The notes beneath the pieces were generated by a model, which was not told the DNA's origin, made no database searches, and saw nothing but the letters and a program-made list of their open reading frames with translations. DNA of 64,000 nt from the NCBI GenBank assembly GCA_950022295.1, contig OX465598.1, positions 346,097,324 to 346,161,323 of the forward strand, given 5' to 3'. Source of the DNA: Bromus sterilis. Lineage: Eukaryota > Streptophyta > Magnoliopsida > Poales > Poaceae. This document shows, piece after piece, positions 19,681 to 30,159 of the stretch. Every line of letters starts with the position of its first letter. Positions within the stretch are counted from its first letter, which is position 1. The position numbers and the translations under genes were made by a program.

Positions 19681-20006
19681 GTTCCGTGTCTGGGGTTTTG
19701 TTTTTTTAGAGGGGGGGGGGGGGGGGGATGGAGGTTTTGTAGGGTTAATTTAGGGGTTTCATATATTGTAGCTAATAGAGAGAGGTGTCCTCTCTTATCT
19801 CCGTGCTTGGTCGACGCTACGTACTATACGTATAGAGAGGACTCGACATGCTAGCTAGTAAGAAAATGAAGGAATTAAACCATTAAGTACAGAAGATCGT
19901 CATGAACATATACAGAGAGAAGTGAGATTGTTCGAACAACAAGTTTTCGTATATCTATCCGACGCTACTGGCTACATATATACAATATAAGATCTCTTAC
20001 AATACC

Positions 20007-23000
20007 CTAACATCTGAAATCAAGTTCCATATGGTATTCTCCCTCTTTCCTGATGACGTGTTCAAGAAAGAATCCCGCCAATTCCTCTTGAATTGCTATT
20101 ATGCGACCTTGTGGTAGTAGTTCTTTCTGCAGCTCCCAAAGCTAATTCGAAGAAGGGGGGGTCAATACATATATATGAATGAAACTCAACACAAATTATG
20201 GTAATAAAATAAAATTGTGAATATTATTGCTTACACACATCAAAATCTTTTTTAGAGTAGCCGCCCTGCTTAGAGATCGTAGCGTTGTAGATGTACTCGC
20301 ATACGTAGTATCCAGAAAGATTAGTCCCTTCTTGCTGCCACTACCACTTTACGAGAAATAGAGGTCAATCAAACTGATAATCAAGCATTATATAAATGGT
20401 ATTGATGAAACTAGCTAGAATCAAATTAATGGGAGATGCGCGGAACTAGCTAGTAGTACTTACTTTCGGGCGTGTAAATTTCAGCTCCTTCGGTAGTCCC
20501 GGAGATTTTGTGGTGAACGGTATCCAAACCCTGCCAGACATAGAAAATAATTATTACCTAATATCAGGAAATGAACAAAGTTGCCGAAATGGTGCGATAA
20601 TGATCGATTGCACTTACTTCTTAAGCATTTCAGTGATGATCGCATACATCTTGTGATCCTTTCGTCTTGAGTCTAAGACGGTTACTAGTCCCTCCTCAAG
20701 CATAATCCCTAGGAGAATAAAGTGGAAGCTGCGCACGCATGCATAACTCATCAATTACATTACTATAACCTCGAGTAAATAAAGGAAAACCGAATATGCA
20801 TAGTATAACACTCACTCGAAGTTGTAAGGAAAGATTATTTTTTGTTTGTTTTGATGTTGAAGCAACGATTGTAGCAAGTTGGCCTCAGCATGTTTGGGAT
20901 TCTTTTTCATCTCCCATTCATCAAAGAGATTTAGGTTAATGAACCCAATATTATAGATTTCTCTTTGCTTGCATTCGACGATCTTCAATCTGCATGATAT
21001 AGTGAATTATATGTACATGCAATGAAAGAGCTGAGCTATATATAGAGACTTAATTAAAGAAGTAGTACTTACAGATAGTAGCAAGTGACGATTACTTTAT
21101 CGATGACCATTTGATTGAAAAGTTGGAATAACTCCTCAAATGGAACACACAACAAGTCAATTCCAACGAGGTCGTGCTTGTCTTTAACCATAAGCAACAC
21201 ATTATCCAACCCAGAGTTCTTGCAGGTGTCCATGTACCATTCATGGAATCTTCGCATCATCGTTGGTAGCTGTTGATCAGGTCTAACGAGAGGATACCCG
21301 TGCCGGAATTTGAGTTCGTCCACCTGCAGTGGATCAAAATTTGTATCGTCTGGCAGGTAATCACAGAGATTTGTACCGGGCACCATCCCGGCCAGCAGAT
21401 TTGCGACGACGATATCACTAGAGACCTGCAGCGGGGGGCACGATCGTTTCGCCTGTTCGCCGAGATGGGGAATTTTTTTCCCTCTTGCAATTTGTTGTTC
21501 TCTCCTTTGGTCAGTTGCAGTGCTTCCGGACCGGCGCGCTTCTTGCAATTTCTTTTTAAGAGCGCGAACATGGTTGTCATCCAGCGGAGCCGGTGCTGGT
21601 CGCTTCAGGGCATCCAAAGTGAGCTTCAATTTCACCTCATCTATCTTCTCCTCCGGAGGTGGATTTTTCTTTTTTAAAAAGGCATCCACTTCGCCTTTAG
21701 AGATCTTCGCGTTTTCCTCATCGCTCCTCTCGTATGGTAACGGCTCAAGAGGCTTGAGAGATTATGGACCGTATTGGTATCGCCTCCCACCACTGGTTGT
21801 ACTGCTAGACGCTGGAGCGACGGCTGCTATTTTCCTTTGTTGCTTAATAGGCGCCGGAGCAGCCGGAGCGGCGGTGGCGTCTCTCTTCTTCTCTTGCTGA
21901 CGAGGCGGAGGAGGAGACGGGCTGCTCGGACGCGCCGACGCAGGCGGAGAAGGAGGCGGAGGAGGCGGCGGAGGAGGAGGCGTGCACTGATCAGTCGTCG
22001 TCGGAGGAGGCGACGGAGAAGGAGGCGTGCCCTGATCTCTCACCGGCGAAGGAGGAGGCGGGCCCTTACTCGCCGGAGGAGGAGGAGGAGGCGGAGGCGC
22101 CGTCCAGTTCGGAAGCTTGATGGATTCCTTCGGCCATAGACATGAAGTCCTCAGAGCATTCTCTAGGAGATTTTCCCCTTCGCCGGTAGGGTAGTCAAGC
22201 TCGATCTCCTCATATCCCTCCATTATTTCATCGACCATCACAACAGCATAGCCTTGTCGAATCGGATGACAGTGAAAAGTTCCATTGGGTCGAGGAGGTG
22301 CAACATGGCCGATAGCCACCGTGGGTTTGAATTGCATCAATTGCTTCTTAAGGTGGCAATCTTGAGAGTCCGTGCTTTCATCCACGGGGTACCTGGAAGC
22401 CGTCAAATCAGGCTGCGCAATGACCTCAGTGGAAGCCACGTTGCTTCTCCGCTGAGATGGCGGGGTAGCTTCTAGGGTAGCTTTCTCAGCTCGATGCCTC
22501 TCCTCTAGCGCTTGTACTCTTGCATGCAGGTTCTGTATTTCTCTTTGCTCCTGTTTCCTCTTCCTCTCCCTGCTTTTGTAACCGCTTGCGTCGGGAAACC
22601 CATGCTTCCACGGAAGGGAGCCTGCCGTGCCTCGTGTTCGTCCTGGGTTCTCAGGATTCCCGAGGGCCATTGTGAGCTCATCGTTCTCTCTGTCGGGAAT
22701 GAACGTCCCTGCCTCCGTTTCGGCGATTAACTTCTGAAGCTTGTTGATCGGTACTGTCAGTTGTTCGTTCGTCCAATAGCACTTCCCTGTTTCAGGGTCC
22801 AAGGTTCCCCCAACCCCGAAGAACCAATTCCTTCCACGCTCTGGCCAGTTCAATGTCGCTGGTACGATCCCTTTGTCTAGAAGGTCCTTTTCAGCCTTGT
22901 CCCACAACAGTCGGGCTTTGTGGTAGCCACCTGACCCCGTGCGATGGTGATGCTTCTTATTTGCAGCATTTAGTGTGTTTATCGCTGACATCATCTTACT

Positions 23001-23848
23001 CTTCTTCGATGTCTTGTGGGCCACAAATGCGGGCCACTGTTCTCTTATCTTCTCAAATCGGCCGGTGAATGCTGGAGTCTTCTCTTTGTCGACAAACTTT
23101 GTTTTTAACTCATTCTTCCACCTCCTGAATAGCTCTACCATCTTCTTAAAAGCATGAGTCTTGACCTTTTGCTCTATAACTGGCTTTTCCAGATGCTCCT
23201 CTTCCGGTAGGGTGAAATTTGCCTTCAGCGCGGTCCAAAGATCATATTTCTGTCTATCGGTGACAAAAGACACTTCAGGGTCTCCGGCCTTCTGCTTATT
23301 CCATTGGTGGATGGTGATCGGGATCATGTCCCTAACAAGAACCCCGCACTGAGCAGAAAATGCATCCTTGGTCCGGCTGGGTTCAATCGGTTGGCCATCT
23401 CTATTGATGCTGGTGATCGTGAACCTTTCATCCGGGCGCAAATTTTTCTTCGGGCCTCGTCTCGTTACCGAAGTTTGGCTCGATCCGGATACAGAGGGCT
23501 AGAAAAGAAGAAAGAAGAGAGTTAATATGTGTACACAGTCCAAAACAATTAATGCATCAATTAGCTACTCAGCACAGACTTAATTATTATATATATACCT
23601 CACCGGACTTTCCAACAACTCCTTCCTCCGTTCGCTCACAGGAGCCATCATAAGCATGTCCTTCCACCTCCATTGTCCGATCACCGGAGCCTGCTTCACC
23701 CTCTTCTTCCAGACCATCGGTGTCGTTCAGAAACTGGAAGACATCACCTCCTTCCCGGATGATGTCGCCCACCAACAACGGTCCTTCGCGGATGATTTCC
23801 CCCAAATCTCTTCTTGTTCTAAGTTTCTTTGACGATCGTCCATAGTTT
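20007..23848 (-). pseudogene. CACTA TnpA-like protein with C-terminal Ulp1 (C48) domain, inactivated
   Basis: Exons inferred from frame and GT/AG sites: 23848-23599, 23498-21073, 20989-20816, 20728-20618, 20530-20464, 20346-20239 and 20141-20007; the first exon is not seen. The large exon has the plant Ptta/En/Spm transposase region (KYDLWTALKANFTLPE, FEKIREQWPAFVAHK, RNWFFGVGGTLDPETGKCYW), a coiled coil and a Pro-rich linker. An in-frame TAA at 21,762-21,764 follows YQYGP, but the frame continues to a Ulp1-like fold (FNQMVIDKVIVTC, FHFILLGI, LDS) and ends EGEYHMELDFRC. A TAG at 20,341-20,343 and a Ser codon (20,314-20,316) in TNLSGYYVCEY, where related proteins have the catalytic Cys (TNLCGYYVC), further disable the protease. 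Such proteins bind CACTA ends; the protease role is unknown. Confidence 0.85.
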
Positions 23849-23962
23849 CTGCAAAATATTAATTACAACATGACACTTAATATACAAACATGATATAGCC
23901 TCGACAATAAACCTATATAAGATGACCCTCGACCCCTCGACCCCCTCACGTCACGTTTTTCT

Positions 23963-24278
23963 AGTGTCAAAGGATTCAAACAAATAAAACCATGTCTTCA
24001 TCATTAGGCGGAAGTAACAGGCGCATGATGGTTAAGCTCTCCAAAGTTATTTTGGAACGGAGTCCCAGATAGGATAATTTGCTTTTTGATACAAAGTTCA
24101 GCAAGATCCTTCCGAATATCACTATTTGGAAGGCCTTTTCTGAAATTCGTACCAAAAAGCGAATTATCATATCCGGGACTCCGTTCCAAAACAACTTTGG
24201 AGAGAACTTCCTACCATCATGCCCCAGTTACTTCCGGCTAATGATGAAGCCATGGATTTCTTCAATACTTTGACACAA
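23963..24278 (-). ncRNA. Inverted-repeat hairpin locus made of a SNF2-like gene fragment
   Basis: Bases 23,963-24,120 and 24,121-24,278 are reverse complements at roughly 80-85% by eye. Pairing runs to the centre (ccttccgaata/tatttggaagg) with a loop of only a few bases. Each arm, read in its own sense, encodes a SNF2 helicase motif III-like peptide: KKQIILSGTPFQNNFGEL (left arm, minus strand) and KKRIIISGTPFQNNFGE (right arm, plus strand). So one captured fragment was duplicated head to head. The RNA from either strand would fold into a hairpin of about 155 bp. It lies between the TnpD and TnpA-like genes. Its precursor could start at the TATA box at 25,251-25,257. Small-RNA production is inferred, not shown. 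Confidence 0.7.
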
Positions 24279-24287
24279 GGCAACCTC

Positions 24288-24385
24288 TCGACACATCGGC
24301 GATCCACCCCTCGACGACCCTCGACCCCTCGACGACCGTCGACGATCATCCACCCTCGACGACCCTCGACCGTCGACGACTCATG
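24288..24385 (+). repeat. CTCGACGACC short tandem repeats
   Basis: Irregular repeats of CCCTCGACGACC(GT), with a shorter block of the same words at 23,923-23,947. They flank the hairpin on both sides in direct orientation and may mark the recombination that built it. Confidence 0.7.
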
Positions 24386-24759
24386 CAACCAATGTCTGAT
24401 GGAAAGTGTGACGAATTTGGCTTTTAAAAAGACCCCGAATCAAAAAAAGTTCAACATGAAAGTTCTTTATCTCCCCAAGGACTACAACTTTGATGTTTTG
24501 TGTTTTTCCATCCTAGGAACATATTTGTCCTCTCAAAACTAAAACGCGACGCCATTATCATGCACATGTCAAACCGCTCAAATTTTTGTACTGTTCAATT
24601 GCAAATTTGCATACACCATTATTGCAACAATGAATACATAAATCTTTTTTTTAATTTTGCAACATGTGTAAAATAAATAAGTATTTTGCAAATTTGCATT
24701 TAACAGTGGCATCATCTAGAAACAAAATTTAACTTTGGCATCATCGATTCTAGCATCAT

Positions 24760-25230
24760 CTAACAACAAAATTTAAGTTTTTTTTTCTTCTTATTTTCCT
24801 TTTTCCCTCTCCTTTTTTTTCTTCTTCCTTCTTCCTTCTTCCTCTTTTCTTCTCCCCGCAGGCCACACAGCAAGGCACGGCCGTGGCCATGGCCGTGGCC
24901 GGCGGCGACCAGCGGCAAGCAGCATGGGGGCGGGGGCGGGTGCGGGCGCGGTGGGCAGGCGGCGACTAGCGGAGGCGCGCACAGGCCGACGAGCACGGCT
25001 AGCTCCCGTCCATGGCGGTGGCCGTGGCGAGCACGGCTAGCTCTACGTACAAAACGGAGAGGGAAAAGGGGGGAGGGGCTCACAGCGACGGTGGGTGCGA
25101 CGGGGGCGGCGGGCGGGAACGACGTGGGGGAGCACGGTGCGCGACGACGGGGGCGGCGGGCAGCGGTTGGGCAGCCTGACGGCGTCGGTTTCGTCTCCGG
25201 CATCGTCGGGGGAAATGGCGAGATTAGAAC
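24760..25230 (-). CDS. GC-rich leader/exon behind an internal CACTA promoter (doubtful coding)
   Basis: From MPETKPTPSGCPTAARRP at about 25,203 the minus strand stays open through Pro/Arg/Ala-rich residues to about 24,760. It follows the TATA box at 25,251-25,257 at a distance fitting a transcript start. GC-rich composition makes open frames common by chance and no domain is seen. A splice donor-like GTGAGCC occurs near 25,080. I regard it as a 5' leader exon rather than a proven protein. Confidence 0.3.
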   Translation of the reverse strand, partial: VLISPFPPTMPETKPTPSGCPTAARRPRRRAPCSPTSFPPAAPVAPTVAVSPSPLFPLRFVRRASRARHGHRHGRELAVLVGLCAPPLVAACPPRPHPPPPPCCLPLVAAGHGHGHGRALLCGLRGEEKRKKEEGRRKKRRGKKENKKKKKLKFCC

Positions 25231-25239
25231 TGAAAATTT

Positions 25240-25510
25240 ATAAGTGTCATTTATATACCCAGAGTATTGGTACCGGTTCGTGCCAACAACCGGGACCAAT
25301 GCCCCCCTTTAGTCCCGGTTGATGACACTAACCGGGACCAAAGGTTTTTTTCAGCAGCCGAAAAAGCCGGCAAACAGAGACCTTTGGTTCCGGTTGGTGC
25401 CACCAACCGGGACTAAAGGGGGGCATTGGTCCCGGTTGGTGGAACGAACAGGTACCAATGATCCCCTTTAGTTCCGGTTGGTGCCACCAACCGGAACCAA
25501 ACGCCTTGCG
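25240..25510. repeat. Subterminal-type repeats in the middle of the CACTA element
   Basis: Six or more TTTAGTCCCGGTTG/CAACCGGGACCAA words form long inverted pairs (for example 25,306-25,340 and 25,380-25,500). They are the same kind as at the true ends but lie 5.8 kb inside the element, with no CACTA terminus beside them. They may be the remains of another element's end. Confidence 0.8.
25251..25257 (-). promoter_or_regulatory. TATA box (internal CACTA promoter)
   Basis: Minus-strand GGGTATATAAATGAC lies directly downstream of the internal repeat cluster. This repeats the order seen at the 44.6 kb end (repeats, TATA, GC-rich leader). Confidence 0.45.
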
Positions 25511-26080
25511 CCGCGGAGCGGTGGGATGTTTAGTCCCATCTCGCTAGTCAAGGGAGCGCTCGAGCGGTTTATAAGCGCTGCTGCGCGTACCGTCTCGAGC
25601 TCCTCTCAACTACAGGCTTCCTGGCGTATTCTGGTACTACTTGCCTGTGGGCCTATTGGGCCTATTGCGGGCCTGAATCCTGGCCCATGGTTGGGTTTCT
25701 AGTCGTATTCAGGCCGTGGTGGCCCAATAGGTGGCATTTTTTTTCTTTTTTCCAGTTTTTTTTCTTTTTTGCTTTATTTAATTTTCCAGTTTCTAGCACT
25801 ACAAATGAACTCCAAAAATGTTGAAACTTGGCAAGGTATCATCATTTGACCCACATAGCATGTGCTAAAAAGTTAAGAGGGTTACGGCAAAAACTGGATG
25901 CACTTCGTGTACAAAATGGACAATCTCTTTCGAAGTATCAGGGTTTCGGACGAAAACTCATCTGTTACAAAGGGATTTCATTTTTTTGAACTTATTTGAA
26001 CTCCAGACTTTTTGTGTGTTCAAAATGAACCATTCAAAGCCACATCATCAATTTTCAACCCTTTCTGACTTCATCAGTCT
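25511..26080. other. CACTA internal spacer without gene
   Basis: Contains 'gggcctattgggcctattgcgggcc' repeats (25,648-25,680), a pyrimidine-rich run and AT-rich text ('gaactccaaaaatgttgaaact') typical of CACTA 3' regions. No coding frame seen. Confidence 0.5.
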
Positions 26081-26908
26081 TCACTTTTTTTTTGCTTGTG
26101 TCCTTTGCTTATTGCGCCGTAACCATGGATATTCTTCATCGCTTAACAGGGTGCTTGGATCAGCCTTGACTTTGAACGGAGGAATTTCATGAAACTTTTC
26201 ATAATCTTCAGACATGTCTGTCTTACCCTCCAATCCCACGATGTCTCTTTTTCCTGAAAGAACTATGTGGCGCTTTGGCTCATCGTATGATGTATTCGCT
26301 TCCATATCTTTTCTTTTTCTCGGTTTGGTAGACATGTCCTTCACATACAAAAACTGCGCCACATCATTGGCTAGGACGAATGGTTCATCTATGTACCCAA
26401 GATTGTTCAGATCCACTATTGTCATTCCGTACTGTGGGTCTACCTCTACCCCGCCTCCTGACAGATTGACCCATTTGCACTTAAACAAAGGGACCTTAAA
26501 ATCATGTCCGTAGTCAAGTTCCCATATGTCCACTATGTAACCATAATATGTGTCCTTTCCCCTCTTGGTTGCTGCATCAAAGTGGACACCGCTGTTTTGG
26601 TTGGTGCTCTTTTGATCTTGGGAGATCGTGTAAAATGTATTCCCATTTATCTCGTATCCTTTGTAAGTCAATACAATTGAAGATGGTCCCCTGGACAACG
26701 AGAATAGCTCATCATAAACAGTGTTGTCACCTCTGACACGTGTTTCCAACCAATCACCGAAAGTCCTGATGTGTTCATGTGTAATCCAGTCGTCACACTC
26801 CTCCGGGTGTTTGGAGCGCAGACTGTTCTTGTGTTCATCGACATACGGGGCCGCCAAGATAGAGTTCTGTAGAACTGTGTAGTGTGCTTGAGACCAAGAA
26901 TATCCGTC
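26081..26908 (-). pseudogene. CACTA TnpD-like transposase, C-terminal part
   Basis: The frame runs from DGYSWSQAHYTVLQNSILAA at about 26,908 through VDEHKNSL, WITHEHIRTFGDWLE, KDTYYGYIVDIWELDYG, FKCKWVNLSGGGVEVDPQYG, PFVLANDVAQFLYVKD and a basic tail ending RTQAKKK. This corresponds to the DUF4216-type C-terminal part of plant TnpD (tnp2-family) transposases. It directly continues the 41.2 kb fragment, which ends KGTIGRDSIICR. The LTR retrotransposon at 26,914-41,201 separates the halves inside this motif. The tail is intact, but the reading frame is cut by the insertion. Confidence 0.88.
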
Positions 26909-26913
26909 CCTGC
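26909..26913 (+). repeat. Target duplication CCTGC of the nested LTR element, left
   Basis: CCTGC here and at 41,202-41,206. Joining the two flanks with one copy restores continuous TnpD coding (..ICRDGYSW..). Confidence 0.92.
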
Positions 26914-28541
26914 TGCTTATTGGCTTCTCTCCCTTCGTTGGTTACCCCAAGTGAAGGTTTGAGATGCAGTGCAGCAGCAGTTTTCCCTCAGTGAAGATAC
27001 CAAGGTTTGTCTCCAGTAGGACTCCAGAGATGATAATTAGGTGTCAGCGGCGCAACTGACGCGGACCTGCACACAGACACAGATAACTTTGTTCCCAACG
27101 AAGTTCAGAGAGGTTGTCAATCTCTCCGGTCTTGTTCTTCACAAATGATAAAACGCAAGGGATAATGATAACTACTTGAAAGTAAATGCAGAAAAGTAAA
27201 TATAGCTTGGAAACAATAATGAGGATATGGACCGGGATACGTGATGTTCACTAGTGATGTCTCTCTCCCAAAAGACGATAAAACTGCTATGCGAGGTAAA
27301 CAAATTACAGAAGGGCAATTGACAGGATTATGAACGCACCGCAATGCTAACTATGCTACAAAAGAAAGGAAGAGGTTCAAAAGCACAGGCAGTACGCCAA
27401 GGTAAGTAGACCGAAATCCATCTGCATCTAGTACTAATCATCCACCTTGATATATCTATCCAGAACATCTCGCTGGTATTAAGTTGCGAGCCCCACCCAA
27501 AGTGTAAACCCAAAGCAACAGACAACTGGATTAAAAATAACTCTGCGTAAAGTAAACAATCCTTGTAACCGCGGTTACAAGCACCGTTGTTTTCCCCCTT
27601 GTGGCAACAGCACATCCCCTAGACTCATGTTTCTGTCACTCAAGCGTGTCATCGGGGGGCATGAACCCACAATCTAGCACAACGTTCCCTCTTGGAGTCA
27701 CTACCTACTACTTGGCCAAAGCAATAAACAGCAACGGAGAACATGCAAGAATTACTTAGGAACAAAAATATAAGAGATAAAAACCAAATATATTGCTCTA
27801 TCACGATCTGAACATAATCTCATAATTCATCAGATCCCTCCAAAATCAACATAGCAACAGCAGAAATATTACAAAGGTGCCTCGATCATGTAGGGCAGCT
27901 GACGAGGTCTAAACAATGAAGATCAAAGAGGGGAGGAGAACATCACATAGCTACTGATCACGGACCCATGGTCCAAGGAAAACTACTCACGAGACATCCG
28001 GGGAGCATCCATGGTGGAGAGGAGACTCCCGGAGGTCAGTCCTCCCTCCGGCAGGGTGCCGGGAAGAGGTCTTCTGGTGCTCCCGATCTTGGAAGCGCGG
28101 CGGCGGCGAAATAGAGTTGAGTTCGCGGAATAGGGTTCTGCTTCTGGAGTTTTCCCGTGACGGGGGATAAATAGGCGAAGGGGGGCAGCCAGAGGTGGAC
28201 CAGGGGCCCCAGGCGCCCCCCTGGCGCGGCCAGGGGTGGGGCCGCGCCGGGTGGCCGCCTGGGCCCCCTGGCTCCCCTCTGGCCTCTCCCGGGCTCTTGT
28301 CGAAGCTTCCGTCACGCTGATTTTTTATCTGAATTTTCCCGAATTTTTCTGGCACTTTTTATATGGGGTAAAACTGAAATAGAAAAACAGCAGAAAACAG
28401 GAACTGGCACTGGGGTGCACTGAGTTAATAGGTTAGTCCAAATATGATCAGAAGTGTATGAAAGTGTATCTAGATCATAGCAATATCACACAAAACATGC
28501 ATGGAGCAAGCATAAATTATAGATACGTTTTGGACGTATCA
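26914..28541 (-). repeat. 3' LTR of nested element (1,628 bp)
   Basis: Minus strand TGATACGTCCAAAACG to AAGCCAATAAGCA. It is about 95-98% like its partner, which lacks about 40 bases of a GC-rich CCAGGGGTGGGGCC stretch (28,216-28,260). A TATA-like CCTATTTATCC (minus) is near 28,160. Confidence 0.9.
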
Positions 28542-30159
28542 ACATCCCCAAGCTTAATTCCTGCTCGTCCTCGAGTAGGTAAATGATAACAACATAATTT
28601 CTGTGGTGACATGCTAGCAACCATGAAAGAACTTTGAAAAGTAAAGCAATCAAGGTTAGAGATTCAATTCAAGTCATAACATGCAAGACTCTATATTAGC
28701 ATTGAAATAAGTAACAAAAGAACAAAAGGTGCAAGAGCTCTCGCTGTCCGTGACTCGAACGTCTCCAAATGGTGTTTGCGTGCAAGAAGGGGGATAGGGA
28801 ATACGAGAAAAAAGTATTTTTGTGTTGAGAACTCAATCTACTAAAGTTTCACACTTGGTCTTCTTTGGAATCTTATCTTGACTCGTCCCCAGACCACTAG
28901 CCAGGTACAAGTCAATTTGATCCACTCCATTTCGATATTTCGAGCACTCATGCAATGGATGAGCGTAAGCACGAGAGTTGACACTTAGGATGGCAAAGAG
29001 AGAAATATGGTGGAGGAGGAATACAAAAAGGATGAGAAAGGCTCACATCAATGAGGACAATAATAGGAAAGAGATGCCAAATGATAGATATGATGTGAGG
29101 AGTAGGGATTGCCATGCAACGGATGCACAAACGATCTAAGAAGCTCTCCAATGGAACTAGTGGGGGTGCATCTAACTTGCTCGCTCATGAAGACCTAGAG
29201 CTCTTTTGAGGAGGCTCATCCTTGGAATATGCAAGCCAAGTTCTATAGTGTGAAGGTCCCCACATAGCTATATGCATAAAGATCATCTCTATGGAGTACA
29301 AAAATATAAAGGGAGTACTAGTGTGGATCTCTCAAAAGGATAGTAGTGTTGCCCCTTTCTCTCTTTTTATTTCTTTTTCTCTTTTTCTATTTTTTTGTAT
29401 TTTTTTTGTGGCCTCAATGGCTCTTTCTATTTAACTCTCATTTGTCCTCTTTGGGATCTTTTAATGTGTCCACTTTGGGATCTTTTCCTCACTTAAGGGC
29501 AACACTCTATTTTACAAGAAGGTAAAGGAGATCTTTCACACTTTACAAGGTACTCAAAATCATAAAGAAGATGTAACTATAATGATGTATGCAATGTATG
29601 CCGCTGCCAGTGTATCAGGAACATGTATGACATGAAGATCAAGTCATGAAGAGGTGGAAGTTGCATTGCAATGTAACTCGGAAAGGCTATGGAAATGCCT
29701 TGATAGGTAGGTATGGTGGCTGTTTTGAGGAAAGATATAAGGAGGATTATGATGACAGAGCGTATCATGCCAAGGGTTTGGATGTACCGGCGAAGGTGGA
29801 CACCAACTCTCGGAGTGAGAAGAAGGCAATGCACGACACGGGAAAGGCTAGCAAAATATGGGAAGGTGGAAGTGTCAACTTTCAATACTTACATTAGTCC
29901 GAAGAACTCATGCACTTATTATCGGTAACTATCAATCTAATGAAGAGGTTCACAAAGAGACAAGTACCCCGAGGAGGAGTGTATGGGGGTTTGGTTATCC
30001 TTGCGCATCCTCGACTCATGGTACGTGAGTGTACTCTAATATCCGACCTCTCAGAAGAGTAGTGATCCATCTAGTAGCTAGAGTTCTCAATTAGTTTTGT
30101 AGGTTTTGAAAATAAACACGGATTGCCCAAAATACGACACCTATCACTAATAGGCAAGA
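28542..30159 (-). other. 3' internal non-coding part of the nested LTR element
   Basis: On the minus strand the region runs from the break at 30,159 to the polypurine tract at 28,542. It contains AT/CT-rich text and frames up to about 100 codons with no domain. The stretch 29,340-29,410 is T/C rich. I see no pol remnant. Confidence 0.6.

Noticed and set aside
21774..22139. Arg-rich 121-codon plus-strand frame
   Set aside because: It is the complement of the proline-rich linker of the TnpA-like gene on the minus strand.
27117..27615. Frames of 75-95 codons repeated at 39,817-40,315
   Set aside because: They are LTR duplicates, without a domain.
29313..29323. TACTAGTG resembling a CACTA right end
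   Set aside because: It lies in retrotransposon internal DNA without subterminal repeats or a matching TSD.
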